This document shows, piece by piece, positions 24,083 through 39,000 of a stretch of DNA of 64,000 bases (its first letter is position 1; every line of letters starts with the position of its first letter). The stretch lies in contig NC_088775.1 in assembly GCF_954871325.1 (NCBI RefSeq), positions 9,649,561 to 9,713,560 of the forward strand, in the 5' to 3' direction. The stretch comes from Gordionus sp. m RMFG-2023 (taxonomy: Eukaryota > Nematomorpha > Gordioida > Chordodea > Parachordodidae). A program made the translations under genes and the position numbers. The notes beneath the pieces are model-generated. The model worked only from the letters and a program-made list of their open reading frames with translations. It made no database searches and had not been told where the DNA came from.

Positions 24083-27000
24083 ATGGTTTCTTCTACAATT
24101 AAAAGTGAAAGCAGGGCCGAGGAAGAAAAAAAATATGATACTAAAGAACAATTCGCTCTGGATACAACAAAATTACATAAGAAAGTTGATACTCCTCCAA
24201 CAAAAGTTTTTTTTTGAAAATATAAATTAATTAAATATTAACAATAGATTATTATACGTAATTTACCCCCTTCAATGACTCTTGAAGTTTTTTTGAAGCA
24301 AATTGATCCTATACCAGAGCATGATTATTTAAGATTTGTCATGGGGAAAAAGTAATTATCGCTATACTAATGGTTATAAATATATAGTTCTAGCAATAGA
24401 GCATACATAAATTTTATTAATTATGAAGATATATGGCTATTTAAACAAAAGTTTGATTGCTATGTTTTTTTAGACGACAATGGTATAAATATATTAGATC
24501 TATAATATGTAGACAAAAAAACTTAAACAAGGCACTGAATATGAAGCAATAGTTGAATATGCACCTTTCCAAAAAATTCCCAAGTTAAATAGGAGAAAAG
24601 ACACAAAATGTGGGACAATAGAAGAGGGTAATTTTGCCATCTTATTACAATGGCCTCATTATTATAAAATGGACTTAATTTTTAATAAAAACATGATTAT
24701 ATCATTTAAATTTCTAAAGCATTGGAAGATAGCAAATTGGTCATTCCTATAAACTAATTACTTTTGTTATTTTTTTTTAAAATTTATTTATTTGAAGATG
24801 ATGATTTTAAAGAATTTTTGGAAACTATAGAAAAGGAAAAAGAAAAAAGTGAGCATCAACCTGTGCCACTAGACAAATGGATTGAGGAGATAGAATTGAA
24901 GGAAATTGAATCAAAAAGTTTGAAAAATTTACTTATAAAAATAATACATCAAGATTATCAATACCATCTGAAAATGATTAATTATAATATATATAATATT
25001 ATTCCTAAATAACAGTTTTTCAAGGGAAAATTTTGAGAAGTAGGGCTTATACTCTATTCTACTTAGCAACTTATATAAATAATTTATATTTAATTCTTAT
25101 ATTATAAAATAATTACCAGAGGGTTATATCCAAAAAACAACACCGTTATTAGATTTTATAGCAAAGAAAAGACAAGACCGAAAGAATGAAGCCAAAGTAT
25201 CTCATTTATAAATATAAAATCTATTGATTTTGTAGAAAATACGCGAAGAAAGATCCCTGGCCAATGAAAAGAAAAAAACAGTTATAATTCACTCTAGTAG
25301 GAGTATGAACAATAACAAAGATAATGTTAGTAAAGACAACAAAGGTAAAAAATAATATTTTAAATATCAAATTACCTTAAAATTTGATTTTTTTATTTAT
25401 CAATTTTACTTAGTCATAAATATTGAAAAAGGTATCAAATATTATAATTAATCAATCAAACTAATTATTTTAACTTTATATAAATTAATTATCTATGAAC
25501 TTTGTCTATTGACTGAAATTGTTTTCGGCCAAAACCTCAATTAAATTTTTGAAATATTATAAAGGTATATAAATCTATTTCACAAATTAATAATATTTAA
25601 ATGCATTATTTGGTTAGAAATTTTGCATAAAATTTATAGTGATGATTGCCATAATATTTTGAAATTAATTATTTAAATAATAATTTTCTAATAATGAAAA
25701 CAATCACTGAAATTTCACCAGTTCATCCTTATTGTTGCCATCACTTCAGAACAGTCATTATTTATTAAAATGGATTATAATTCAATCTGGGATTCTATAT
25801 TTGCACTTATTTGAAAAAAAAATATTATACTGATTTTATAAAAATTAAAAGCCCAAAATTGACATATCAGGATAATTTTTGATTATATTATTTTTAAACA
25901 TTTTTTTATTTTAAATATTGATTTATTATATATACCACACAATAAATGTATTAGCAATCTGCAAAAGTGGGCCAGGACTGAACCTGGCTTGAATGGACCT
26001 TGGGCTAGGTTTGGGCCTATTTCTTAAAAAGAAATTTGGTTTGAGCTGGGCCAAGCCTATTATTTTTTTAAAAATTTGGGCCAGATTGGGTCAGTTTGGA
26101 ATTATTTTTAAATATATCCAAATTTATCAATTTTATGTTGAATTTTTAATGTTTTGATTTTATTTATTTAAACTTAGACACCATATAACATATACCATTT
26201 ATTTTGAGTAATTATAAAAATTAATTTCAATATTTATATAAATTCAAGTTTGGGCTGGGCCGGCAAAACTAAAAAATTCTGGGCCAGGCGGAATTAGGCC
26301 CAATAAAGATCACTAAAATGTATTTATGTAAACAAAATACGATGAATTTTGAAATGTAGCATAACTTTATATTTTTATATCCTTCATCCCCTCTCCTTCC
26401 TCCAGGACTTAAAAATAATTACATTAAGGTTCAGGTGTGCTCTATATACTCTTAAAAATATCGAAAAGGCAAATAAGCTAAAATGGCTGTCAAAATGGCC
26501 CCCGTAAGTTTGAAGCGAGAGATAAAAAATATTAAAAATTTAACTTTACAGATTACATAGATTTAATATTTAAGTATTTAATATTAAATTAATATCATAT
26601 AAAGAAAAATTTATTAATTTTATTAATATAAATTTTAGTAAATACCTTAATCAAATATTTAATATAATTACAATTATTATTAAAATCAAATTTAATATAA
26701 ATGGTATTAATATAAATTTTAATAAATATATAATTGTAATATTTAACATAATATAATTTTAATATAATATTTAAAGTAATTAATATTTTTAATTTAAATT
26801 AATTTGATATAAAGAAAAATGTATAAATTGTATTAATATAAATTTTAGTAATATATAATTGTAATATTTAATATGATTTAATTATAAATAATAATTATTA
26901 ATATTTACATAATTAATATATAATTTATATAGTATAATTTATATTATATATATATAATATTATTTACATATTTTATATATTTTAATATTATTTACATATT

Positions 27001-30000
27001 TTATATATTTATAATATTATTTATCTATTTTATATAATTTATTTATAATTCAATATTATATATATATTTTAAAATATTATACAATATTAAAACATTTTTT
27101 TTTATATATATGATATAACTTTATTTAATAATATAAATATAAGTTAATTTTTTTTGTAATATTTACTCTAAAAAAATATCCGAGGATGATAGGATTAGGG
27201 GCCATTTACTTACATCGTTTTCTGAATATTATTTCATGAGACTTGTAGCTGGGTAGGAAATAAAAAATAATTTGGGGTAAAAGGATAAATCAAATTATTC
27301 GTAGGTATTTATGCTTATCATAAGATAATTTTTATTGGTAGAGGGTTTTAGTCATTTATCTTACTAACAACTTCTATAATCCAATATACTTATTATTCCT
27401 GTAAATATCAGATTTACTCATATTTTAGATTTCTAATGATTAATGGTATGTTAATCTCTTTTCCTACTATGAACTCCTTTAATAAAATTTTTATATTAGG
27501 GATTTATACTTATTATTCCTATAAATATCAGATTTACTCATATTTTAATTTTTTTTAGATTTCTAATGATTAATGGGAATATGTTAATCTCTTTTCCTAC
27601 TAAGAACTCCATCAATAAATTTTTATCGTAGGGATTTAGACTTATTATTCCTATAAATATCAGATGTTAGAGGTTTCTAGTCACTTATCTTACTAGGAAA
27701 TCTATTTATCATACGTATTTATTCATATAATTATCTGATTACTTAGATATTACTTAAAAATATTGTTAAACGGCTTGATTTGAGCCAAGTTTTTAAAAAG
27801 AGAACTCAATATTTTTGCTAGCAAAATATTGACTAAGCCTCGAGATTTAGCTAATAGATGCCAAACCTTTGTGCCCCCCCCCCCTGAGCAAAGTCTGCAG
27901 GCTTGCCTAATATTTTTTCGGATAAAATATTGAGTTAGCTGTTTTTAAAAATTGTAATGCATATTGTAAGAATAATGAAATATAAGCCTAACAATTTTAT
28001 TATTACTTTTGCAATTATATCAATATATAAATATTATTATTGTGATTTATAAATATAAAATAATGATTGCAATTTATATATCAAATTATATTTATTGCGA
28101 CTATATATTGATGGCGGTATATAAAATAATGAATGCAATTTGCATATCAATAGTATATAAAATTATATTTATTAAGATGGTATATTGATGGTGGTGTATA
28201 AAAATTTGTATATATTGCAATTTTATATTAATTGTATATAAAATGATGATTACAATTTGTATATCAATAGGTGGTATAAAAAATAATGATTGAAATTTGT
28301 ATTTCAATAGTAATTTATAAAATTATAGTAATTACTTTCTGCATATCAATATTATATAAAATGGTGTAAATTTGGTATAAAAAGCATTAAATAATGAAAA
28401 TTTTCAGCACGATCATAATATTGATAAAGAATAATGTGTATTTTTAGCTAAAAACCAAATAATTAATAAATATCTATGTATGCATAACATAATATAAAAT
28501 ATATGGTAAATTGAAATAGAATCGTTTATCATGCATCAAACCTCCCCACATATTTGTGCACTACTCGCTGTAAATAAGCTTTACCCAATTTTTAAAATCA
28601 AAGTGATGATGATAATAGAACCATACATTAGAAAATTGATGCATAACACTTCTAACAAACCCAACTACAATTTATATACTTGGATAAATAGTAATATTAT
28701 CCTTTGACATCATCAAAATATGGAATATATGGATCCTATATTAATTCAATTGATTAATCATTAACAAGAACAACTCTTAGAATATATATTTAGATATATT
28801 TTCTAAATATTGAATGGGATTAAAATAGTACCCACAGTAGAGAAATATTATCTCCCTTATCTTGCTATCAATTATTCTATGTATTTTTTTTCCTTTCAGA
28901 AACTTTTTTTCCATAATCTAACTGAATTAATAAAAGATCCATGTCTTGTTCAATATTTTTTATGATATCAACAAATAGATAAACGTTAGGGTGAGGATAA
29001 GGAATGTATTCCTTAAACCCTTCAACGTGGTTATTGGTCCTCACACTATTAACATCAAATCCACATTTGATATTTGAATTTTGCATTACTATTTATCCAA
29101 GTATTTTCAAAATAATTTAAAAAATCAAAAATAGAAACCAAGTTAAAGGTATGTGCCTGATGATTAAGTTCGTTTACAGATGGCAAATCCCTTTCTAATA
29201 AAAATGGAATAGCCATTATAATTCGAAAAAATCTCTTAACATCAGGATCACGCCTATGTAGTCGGGTTAAACGGTACTCCCCAATTCGTCTTACAATACA
29301 CTGACAGAAGTGAAAGTAACACCCTTTGACGACAATAGTTGGGAAAACCGTTTTAAGTGCTAAATATACACCAATTTCAAAATCTATAGTTGCAATTTTG
29401 GTGGAAAATATTAAACCTATAGAAAGGCAATAATTTTTTAATGAAAAAAACATTTTAATATATGTGTCCTTATATTTATTGGGTAATAAAATATAAGCAC
29501 ACACAATTAAAGTATTATTTATAATTATATTAATTGTATAAAATTGCTTAAAAAGTTTCGGGACAACATTGAAAGTGCCATCCATATAAATATTATTGGC
29601 ACTACAAAGTCGAGTTAGCAAAGAATGGGTAGAAAAAATAAATAATTTTTTATCATCACTATATATTAAAAAAATTTGGCCTGTTTCTGTGCATTTATGT
29701 TCAGCGAGTAATGCTATATCAGAATTTATATGAGGCAAGGATGGCCTTGTTGTTTGAATAACATGGGCCATAATTGACTTTACTGATAAATATGTGGGTA
29801 GGACTTTTGGATTTTGCATGGCAAAAGAATCCAATTTCCTCTTACGCATAACTTTTTTATAAATTTTGTGCATACTTAAATATTTATTTAAAAGCATTTG
29901 GCTTTTTAATTCATTTATTGTAATTAAAAGTTCATAATACTCTTTATCAATATTATGATCATGAACCCTAGTCATTACAAAAAAAGTATTTAAAATACCT

Positions 30001-33000
30001 CTTCCATTACAATCTTTTTTTCTACATATATAATAGTTTTCTCTATTTTGAGAATATAAAAAATTATTAGAAAATAATAGATTTTTATTAAATTTAGATT
30101 TTATAAATATAAACTGAGCATTTTGCTTTAAAAAATTTAATTGATTTATTTGTTAATCTTCAATAGTTATAAAAGATAATTTATAGATAAAATTAGTAGC
30201 ATAAATTTACCTTGATTGGTTGCAGTTCCTGAATGGATTATATCAAGTGATAGATTAAAATTTCCAGATTAACATGTAGCATATTTTAAATTTACTTTGG
30301 TTGGTTGGAGCTGAATAAATTAAATCAATTGATGCTAAGAAGAAAATTTTCAGGTTAACAAGATAGCATATTAGTAATATATTCTATAATTTACCTTGGT
30401 TGGTTATGGTCATAAATGATGCTGGAGAAAATATTTCTGATTAAATTTTAAAGTAAAATAATGTTAGAATTATATTTTACTTTGAGTGGCTACTGCTACA
30501 CCATGTACACTTATGGGATTAGCAATAAAATTGATTTTTATAAATTATAAAATTATATTTTACTTTGAGTGACTACTGATACAACTTGTAAGCTTACAAA
30601 TCTTGTTATTTCTAAGCAGGCAGGAGCTATAATATGATTATTTTATATAAGATTAACAAAAAATATACCAGTGCATTGTTTGGATATATGAAAGATATTG
30701 TTTTTAATTATCTTTTATAGCCATTGAAGATTATTAAATAAATCAATTAATTTTTTTAAAGCAAAATGCTCAATATAAATTTATAAAATCTAAATTTAAT
30801 AAAAATCTACTATTTTCTAATAATTATTTATATTCTCAAAATAGAGAAAACTATTATATATGTAGAAAAAAACATTGTAATGGAAGAGGTATTTTAAAAA
30901 CCTTTTTTGTAATGATCAAGGTTCATGATCATAATATTGATAAAGAGTATTATGAACTTTTAATTACAATAAATGAATTAAAAAGCCAAATGCTTTTAAA
31001 TAAATATTTAAGTATGCACAAAATATATAAAAAAGTTAAGCGTAAGAGGAAATTGGATTCTTTTGCCAAGCAAAATCCAAAAGTCCTAACCACATATTCA
31101 TCTGTAAAGTCAATTATGGCCCATGTTATTCAAACAACAAGGCCATCCTTGCCTCATGTAAATTCTGACACAGCATTACTCGCTGAACATTAATGCACAG
31201 AAACAGGCCAATTTTTTTTATATATAGTGATGATGATAATAAATTATTTATTTTTTCTACCCATTCATTGCTATCTTGACTTTGTAGTGCCAATAATAAT
31301 TATATGGATGGTACTTTCAATGTTGCCCCAAAACTTTTCAAGCATTTTTATACAATAAATATAATTATAAGTAATACTTTAATTGTGTGTGCTTATATTT
31401 TAAAATGTTTTCATCGTTAAAAAATTATTGCCTTTCTATAGGTTTAATATTTTTCCCCAAAATTGCAACTATTGATTTTGAAATTGGTGTATATTTAGCA
31501 CTTAAAACGGTTTTCCCAACTATTGTCGTCAAAGGGTGTTACCTTCACTTCTCCCAGTGTATTGTAAGACGAATTAGGGAATACCGCTTTACCCGACTAC
31601 ATAGGAGTGATCCTGATGTTAAGAGGTTTTTTCGAATTATAATGGCTATAACTATCATATTTTCTAAAATGTGACGGAATCATAAGGGAATATTTATAAA
31701 GTATATATTGAGCAATCAGCTTTTTAAATTGAGCATACAAATTTTAAGCTTAAGCAAAATTTAGCAAAAAAGTCACGAGACAAAACATCAAAACACAAAA
31801 AAAAGTATATCATGCGGCACGATACCTTACATTCAATAATATATTTAATGGATTCTTAGAGTTATTTTTACATGAAATTATTAAAAAATCTTAAGCACCC
31901 TCAACATTTTTTTTTTCAATGGTACTTTTTTTTAAAATAACTAGAGATGTGTGGCACTCTGAATTTGGTTACCAATATTCCTAATTTATAAACTACTGAT
32001 GGTAAATAACCTAACTCAAGCTGATTCTTAGATGGCTTAACTAAATTTTAAGCCAACGTTTTTTTTCCTTTATCCTAGAGAGTTAAGCCATAAACTGGAC
32101 CTAGACCTCTAGCTATTATCATATATTTTGGCCTAACTTTGATGTTCGAGACACATTTTTTTACCATAAAACTTGGTTACGTTACCTTGAATTTGGAGAT
32201 ACTTTTAAATACATTTATTTTAATATTAGAAATAAACAGTGGCGAAGATAAGGGCATATTAGTTAAAACACTTGTAGTCACTAAATTAAAACATTGGCAT
32301 AGATTTTAAATTTGCCCTGATTGTTTGGCCAACCTTAAACAGGGAAAAATAAATAAAATTAACCATGCGAAATAAATGCGGATGAAACACCCCCCTCCCC
32401 CCAAATCCCTCCTACCTTACCTTGGATAAATTTTTTCTTTGCTATTGGTAATAAACTAAATGTACACATTAGCTTTATACAAGGAAATTCCTTTGATTAC
32501 TTTTAGAGTCACATATATTATATTTTTTTTTTCAAATATATAAAATCTTATTAGATTTACTTTACTGTATTTATTAAAGATACGCCAATTATTTTATATT
32601 AACAAAAAAGGATTATTTACAATTTTAAAATTTAAAAAAGTTTTCCAATTGTTGGCTTTCAAATAAAAAAAAATTTATAAAAAGTATTATTAGTAATATT
32701 TGTAAAATATATTTTTAACAAATTTTAAAAATCGAAATAGTAATAAGGGATTATGACTATAAGTATCATCTTTCATGTACAATTTTGATTCGTCAAAAAA
32801 AAAATAGTTTTAAAAAATTACCAAAAAATAAAGGCAAAAATTTTTTTTTGAAGAATAGAGTTTTTAATTTAATTTTACCAAAAATGTCAAAATCTATTAT
32901 AAATAAATCTTTTGTAATTTCCATATTTTTATTTTATTGAACAAAATTGTTTTTGATTTGACAGGTTAATAAAAAAGACTAATTTTTTTAAAAAAATATA

Positions 33001-36000
33001 TCGTAAACTTTAACCTATATCTCTCAAACCTTTAGATTCTTTACCCTATCTCTATAACAGTTAATCCTATCCATTATTGCAGATAGTTTAATTTTAAATA
33101 TATGTAATCGTATTGAAAAAAATCTTCAGTTGGACATTCCATTTCAGCCATTATCAATATGAAAAGATGTTTTTTTCCTCAAAACCTAATGGTTACCACA
33201 GGCAAATCCAGATAATCTGGGATCATTAAAAAAGAAAACTTTATTTATATAATTTATAAATTATTCAATCCTCATTGTTTACCCTTCCTTCCCCTCCCCG
33301 CCACTCATTTATTTCTGCAAGGCAAGCCCATTGCATACGAAAAAATCGAGACCTCCAAACGAAGCCAATCAACAAAATCATCGTCTTACACTCCTTCCGG
33401 CAATTACAAAAATGTTTCCAACATCGATAGTAATAAGGATAGAGATGCCGGCTCGAAAAAAGAGACAACTACTAATAGCAATGTTAAAACCAGGAATTAT
33501 TCCGGCAGCGAATCTGATCACCAAAGACCGGACTCCAAAAAGGATTTATCAAAAGATGATAAATATTCGTCCCCTATCAAGGTAACAAAAAATTAATTTT
33601 TTTTTAAAAAATATATAATTATCAGGTAGGCGTGTAAATGTTTTATTTTCTTTAAAAAAATATATAATCGGGTTGTCTAAGCCACGAGATTTCGCTAGGT
33701 GTGCCATATGAGCAAAATCTTCAGACTTGCGTAATATATTTTTTCTGGATAAAATATTATATTGAGTTAGCCGTTTTTAAAAAGCGACTCAAATCTAGCG
33801 GCGGCTTACAACATTTAAAATGATCAATCCCAAATGTTCATTAAAAAAACTCATATATTTGTAATAAAAAGCTATTATTGAATCATAAAGAATTTTTTAT
33901 TAAAAAATATACGAAGTTTGTCAATCAAAATCTTTATTTTTTAATACAAATATGTTGCTCCTCATTAGTTTTGTTAAACAGCACAATTTAGGTCGAGTTT
34001 TAAAAACGGCCTGATGATTTAAGCCCAAACAATATTATGTAAGCTTGAGATTTCGCTCATAGATGAACCTCTGTCAAATCTCGAGACTTACATAATATTA
34101 TTTTGGCTAAAATCTTAATCAGAAAAAATCTACCTAAATCGTACCGTTTAACAACACATTTATTATGTTGTAAATATAATCTTTTATATACTTAGATTTA
34201 TAGCTTAGCAATGGTGTTGTTAAACGACCTGATTGATTTTTAAAACGAAATCAATATTTTAGCCAGAAAAAAATTGCCTAAGTCTCAAGATTTCGCGAAT
34301 AAATATATAAATCTTTGTGCCATCTATGAGCAAAATCTTCAGGCTTGCATAAAATTTTTCTGGATAAAATGTTTATAACCGTTTTTAAAAATAAAATTAT
34401 AAAAGGGTTAAAAAATTTTTAAAAATGAGATAAGTTAAATTAATTTATTGAAATTAATGTTTATCTCTTAAATTTATCCTCTTAAAAAAATGGTCAACCA
34501 GAATCAGTGACGTAGCCAGGATTGGGGGGGGGGTAGAGATTTTATTGGAGGTTTCAACCTCATCACCATCATATTCTTAGATTCTCACTAAATTTTCTGT
34601 CAATAAGCTTCTATGATATGGACTATATTCCCTGCCATACTGATGACAGACTTAGATGGGACACCATTTGCAAGAGTCGCCAAAAATCATGCAAGTTTTG
34701 ACAAAGTTGGATACTTTTCAGCATTAATTCTCCAATAGTCAAGTGGATCCACAATATATATAAGTATCAATGTTATTAGAGTTATCTAAATAAAGAAAAA
34801 AAATATAAAATTAGCATTTTTAAAAGAGTGGGTTTCATTCAAACCCAACCTTTTTGCTGATTTTTAAATATTCAGATATTATTCAAGCAAATAAGTCAAT
34901 CAGATCCAACCAAGCAATACTTGATTAAATATGAAAAATATGTTATTATACTTTCTAGATCTATAGATTCTTTTAAATATTTCTTGTTTTCTTTCAAGTA
35001 TGGCAGGTCATCTTACTATTGATTTCAATTATTTTATTTATTAATAGTTTCTCTTTGTTTTGCAATTTATAATTTAAATTAAATTTGCATTTTTTTAATG
35101 TTATATGAAACATTTTTCTTATTGTTATTACCTAAGTTATCAATAAAATCTAAAATTATTTTAAAAAATATAAAACCTTGCGATTCTTTATTGTGAGTTG
35201 GAAGTTGTACATTATTATCACCTTAATACAAGGGTCACATGCAGTCTTTAGCTTTTCAATATATGAAATGTCTTTTGGTAAAAGAAATCCTTATAACGAG
35301 TATCAAGTAATATTACGATAAGATAATTGTCATAATCATAAATATCAAAAAACCGTGTTCTTAATTGTTTATTAATGGTATCCTTCATGGTCTGCACACC
35401 TATGTCTGTGTCCAATATTCGTTAATTCACTTTTCAGAATTTCAACAAAGGGTATAACATTGCTAATTTAACATGATTCCGCATTTATTTCTTTGGTTAC
35501 CCTCTGGGTTGGTTCCAGAACATCAATTACCTCTGTTCCCAATCATATAATGAGAGATTTCCCAAATTAGGAATTAATAATGAACAGCTGTCCCACCCTT
35601 TTTTTGTTCTATCAATCGTTCGAGCATGTAATAGGTAGAATCCCAACGGGTAAGCACGTCCTGGATTAATATGTGCATGGATTTCTTTTAGACTATTTTG
35701 TGAAATGGAAGAATGTTTAAAGTGGCCTACTATTTTTCTTACCCGAGCAAGCATGTCAATGATAGATCTCTGCAATAAAATTGCTGCCTGTACCACTAAT
35801 TACAAACTGTGAGCAATTAAAATTTCTCGTTTTTCATGGCCAAAGCTATATTGGGTGCATTATCTCTAATGATAAGGTTTATTTTATTATTATTTATCTC
35901 CCAATAATTAATCATTCCATCTAAAATTTGAGTAATGTTCATTGCTATATGCGATTCTTTAAATGTTTTAACATTTTAAACTATTATCTTGTTTAAAGTT

Positions 36001-39000
36001 TTTTTATATAATGGAATGTTATTGAGATATGAGAATTGCCACCTAAATTTCTAGCCCATATATCTAGGTTAAAGGAAAAATAAGAGTCTTCAACCAAATT
36101 TTACGAATTTTTTCGAAAAGTTTTTCAATATATATATATATCAGGAATAACTCCCTACGAAAAATACTTCCTATTGGGAATTTTATAATTTGGAAATAAA
36201 TGATGTAAAAGCCTTTTAAAGCTGTAATCCTCCACCCGGCTGGTGGTCAAGGCTATCATTTCCCCTATAAATTTAGAAATAATTATGGATTTAGGATCAG
36301 AATGGCTGACTTTTCGTGCTCTTCTTTTTTAAAGTTTGATTTTTTTTTATAGCTCTTCGAATGCCGTTTGATGGAATAGAAACACACTATCCTCAAAAAG
36401 ATGTTTCATTTTAAGAATGATTATGAAAAATTGTTGATAAATACTATAAATATCCATTGTCCTTGGATAAAAGAAATTTAACATCACATTCATCGTGGCT
36501 CAACAAACATAAGTGGCTTGCCTACTCAGCTAATGAAACTTGTGCTTTTTGTAAAGTTTGCATTATTTCTTTACCAAGATATGCTGGAAAAGGGTTTGAA
36601 AAACTCTGAACATCCGCCATAACACTAAACAATGGTGATTCACTTTTGTAGAAATTTCTTTCAATATGAACCTATTGCATATGATTATTATTTCATTTTG
36701 AATACTTGGGCTAAGGTAGGTGACATTTTTAGTAGAGCTTCAAAAAGCTTTATATAGATATCATTATTAATGCATAAATATTTCAACAATTCCTGAGAAC
36801 AGCATGTAAGTGCTAAGGGGACAGCAGCTATTCTATGAGATATTAATGCTTAGCACAGCCTCCCTAATTAAATGACTGCATCAATTATTATAATTATTCT
36901 TGCTCTGTTGGTTGTAACAATATCAATTTATTTTTATTCAATATATTAGATATTAATATCTTTTGATTTTTAGAGATGGCTTTTAAAGCATCCGATATCT
37001 CACAAGAATTGTGATGATAATTAAAATTCTTAAGAACATCTTTCCAACTTGTATATAATTGACTTACCAATGTTCTGAGTTTTTGTAACCCATTTCCTGC
37101 ATATCTTGGTGAAAATATGCAAACTTTACAAAAAGCTCTTTTTTCATTAGCTGAGTAGGCAAGCCACTTATATTTGTTGAGCCAAGATGCTTGAAATGTT
37201 AAATTTCTTTGATCCAAGGACAATATAAATTTTTAGTATTTATCAGGTAGCCAAATATTTTCAAGACCAACAATTTTTCATTATCGTTTTTAAAATTAAA
37301 ATTTAAGTAAAATGAAACATTTTTTTGAGGACAGTGTGTTTCTATATTTTTTTAGATTTTAAATTATATATAATATGAATTGTAGTGTTCAGAGCTGAGC
37401 AGCACAACACAAAATCTTGTTTATAAAAAATGTATTTTAGATACAGATCTAAGTTTCTTATTAAAAATTTAAAAGGTAGAGTACAAAGTGTGCACGATAC
37501 TGCCTATCTCTACTTGTGCCTTTAATGTATTACCTAAATATCATTTGGGAAATAATACTAATTTATATTAAAAAGGGTTATAACTAAATAAAGCATATTC
37601 TCAAAAATATATAACTCAAAATTAAAATAGGTTTAGACATTAAAAAAAAATGTAGATCAATTATATAAAACCCATATCACATCATTTGATGATTTTCCAG
37701 CCAAATCAACTGCTTTTGTAACACATAATGTAAGAGAAAGTATAAATAAATTAGAATATACCATCATCATCATTTGAGGATTTTATAATCAAATCAACTG
37801 GGCTGATTTTCACTAGCAATATCAATATATATTTATAATTCAAATTACATAAATTGTATAATACCATGATATCGATGTGAAAAATTTTTTCATATATCCA
37901 TGTAGTTTAAACTATCCAATTAGTATAACAATATAAATATTATTATTAAATTTATAATTGTTTTTCAAAAAATATCTTTCAAGATATGCAGATCTAATTT
38001 TATCTCCATCCTCGGCTCTACTACCAGAAAATATATACAATATATCTTTGTAACCCCACTCCTATTATTTAATATTTTAATTCATATAATTTTTAATATA
38101 TTAAACCATGTTATATAAAATTGAATATTCTTATTTGTTTTTTAAAATATATTTCATTTTGACATCGTGTTTATTTTATTTCTAAATTTAAACCGTTTTT
38201 TAAATAAAATTATTCGCAAAAAAATTTTTTTTTCTGATTTTATGGGAGGGGGGGGGGGTGGTTGAACCTTGTTTACATCACTGACCATTGTCACAAAAAA
38301 TTCTTATTAAAAATTAGGAACTGAATAGTTAATGATATTTGAAGGAGGAAAAACGAATAGTCCGCAGATTACTTTGAATGACTTAATCCAATCTAATCTT
38401 AATTGGTCTGACATTTTAATCAGACTTAAAGCAATTAGTGATTTTTTTTATAAAAAAATACATATAATTTATAGTTTTAATTTCGGGCCGGATCGGGCTT
38501 GGGATTTTTTTAATTTGGGGCATAAAATAGTAATAGACTTTCTAAAAAATCGAACGCGTTCAACCTCCATAGTTCACTTATAAAGTCTACGTTAATGAAC
38601 GCGTTCACGTTCGTTCAAAACTTTATAAAAAAAATTTTAAAAATTAATCTAATAACATAAATACTATCTAATTTTTAACACAATATTAGCCATGTTTAAA
38701 ATTAATAGTTTTAAGTGAATAAATAAATTAATCTTCTAGGTTCACCTTTAAGCAGTTTTTCCAACTGTGAGGTGTTCGTGGAAAATTTTTTCGAAGGCTT
38801 ATTAGGACTTAAAAATATTTTAAAAGAAATTCCTTCACACCAGAGCTTTTTTCTTTTAAAAAAATATTTATTTTTACCTAAGATTTTACATATTTTTAGA
38901 TTTTCTTCCTTTTTTTTAAATAATGAAATTATTAATCGTGTTCATAAATTTTTTAGAAGTTTATTAGAAAATATTTTAAATATTAAATTGGAAGATTTTA

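Larger units (their letters stand above)
34505..38283 (-). mobile_element. element F: hAT transposon with TTF-type finger in UPF3 intron 8
   Basis: The ends CAGTGACGTA (34505) and, inward from 38283, CAGTGATGTA match as terminal inverted repeats. G-runs sit just inside both ends. The flanking octamers ACCAGAAT and ACCATTGT agree at 5 of 8 positions, a worn duplication. It carries fragments of a TTF-finger hAT transposase on the minus strand and an extra inverted copy of the finger region. Confidence 0.75.

Noticed and set aside
24513-24531. UPF3 exon 4 starting at 24513
   Set aside because: That acceptor adds residues absent from the family and breaks phase with the preceding exon. The acceptor before 24532 gives the conserved FLDDNGTEYEAIVEY reading.
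33331-33585. Plus-strand 84-codon frame starting TTG
   Set aside because: It is out of frame with UPF3 exon 8 (33322-33581), whose Ser/Lys-rich reading joins neighbours in phase.
38332-38583. Plus-strand 83-codon frame
   Set aside because: AT-rich random frame across repeat sequence, with no motif and no link to the LINE downstream.
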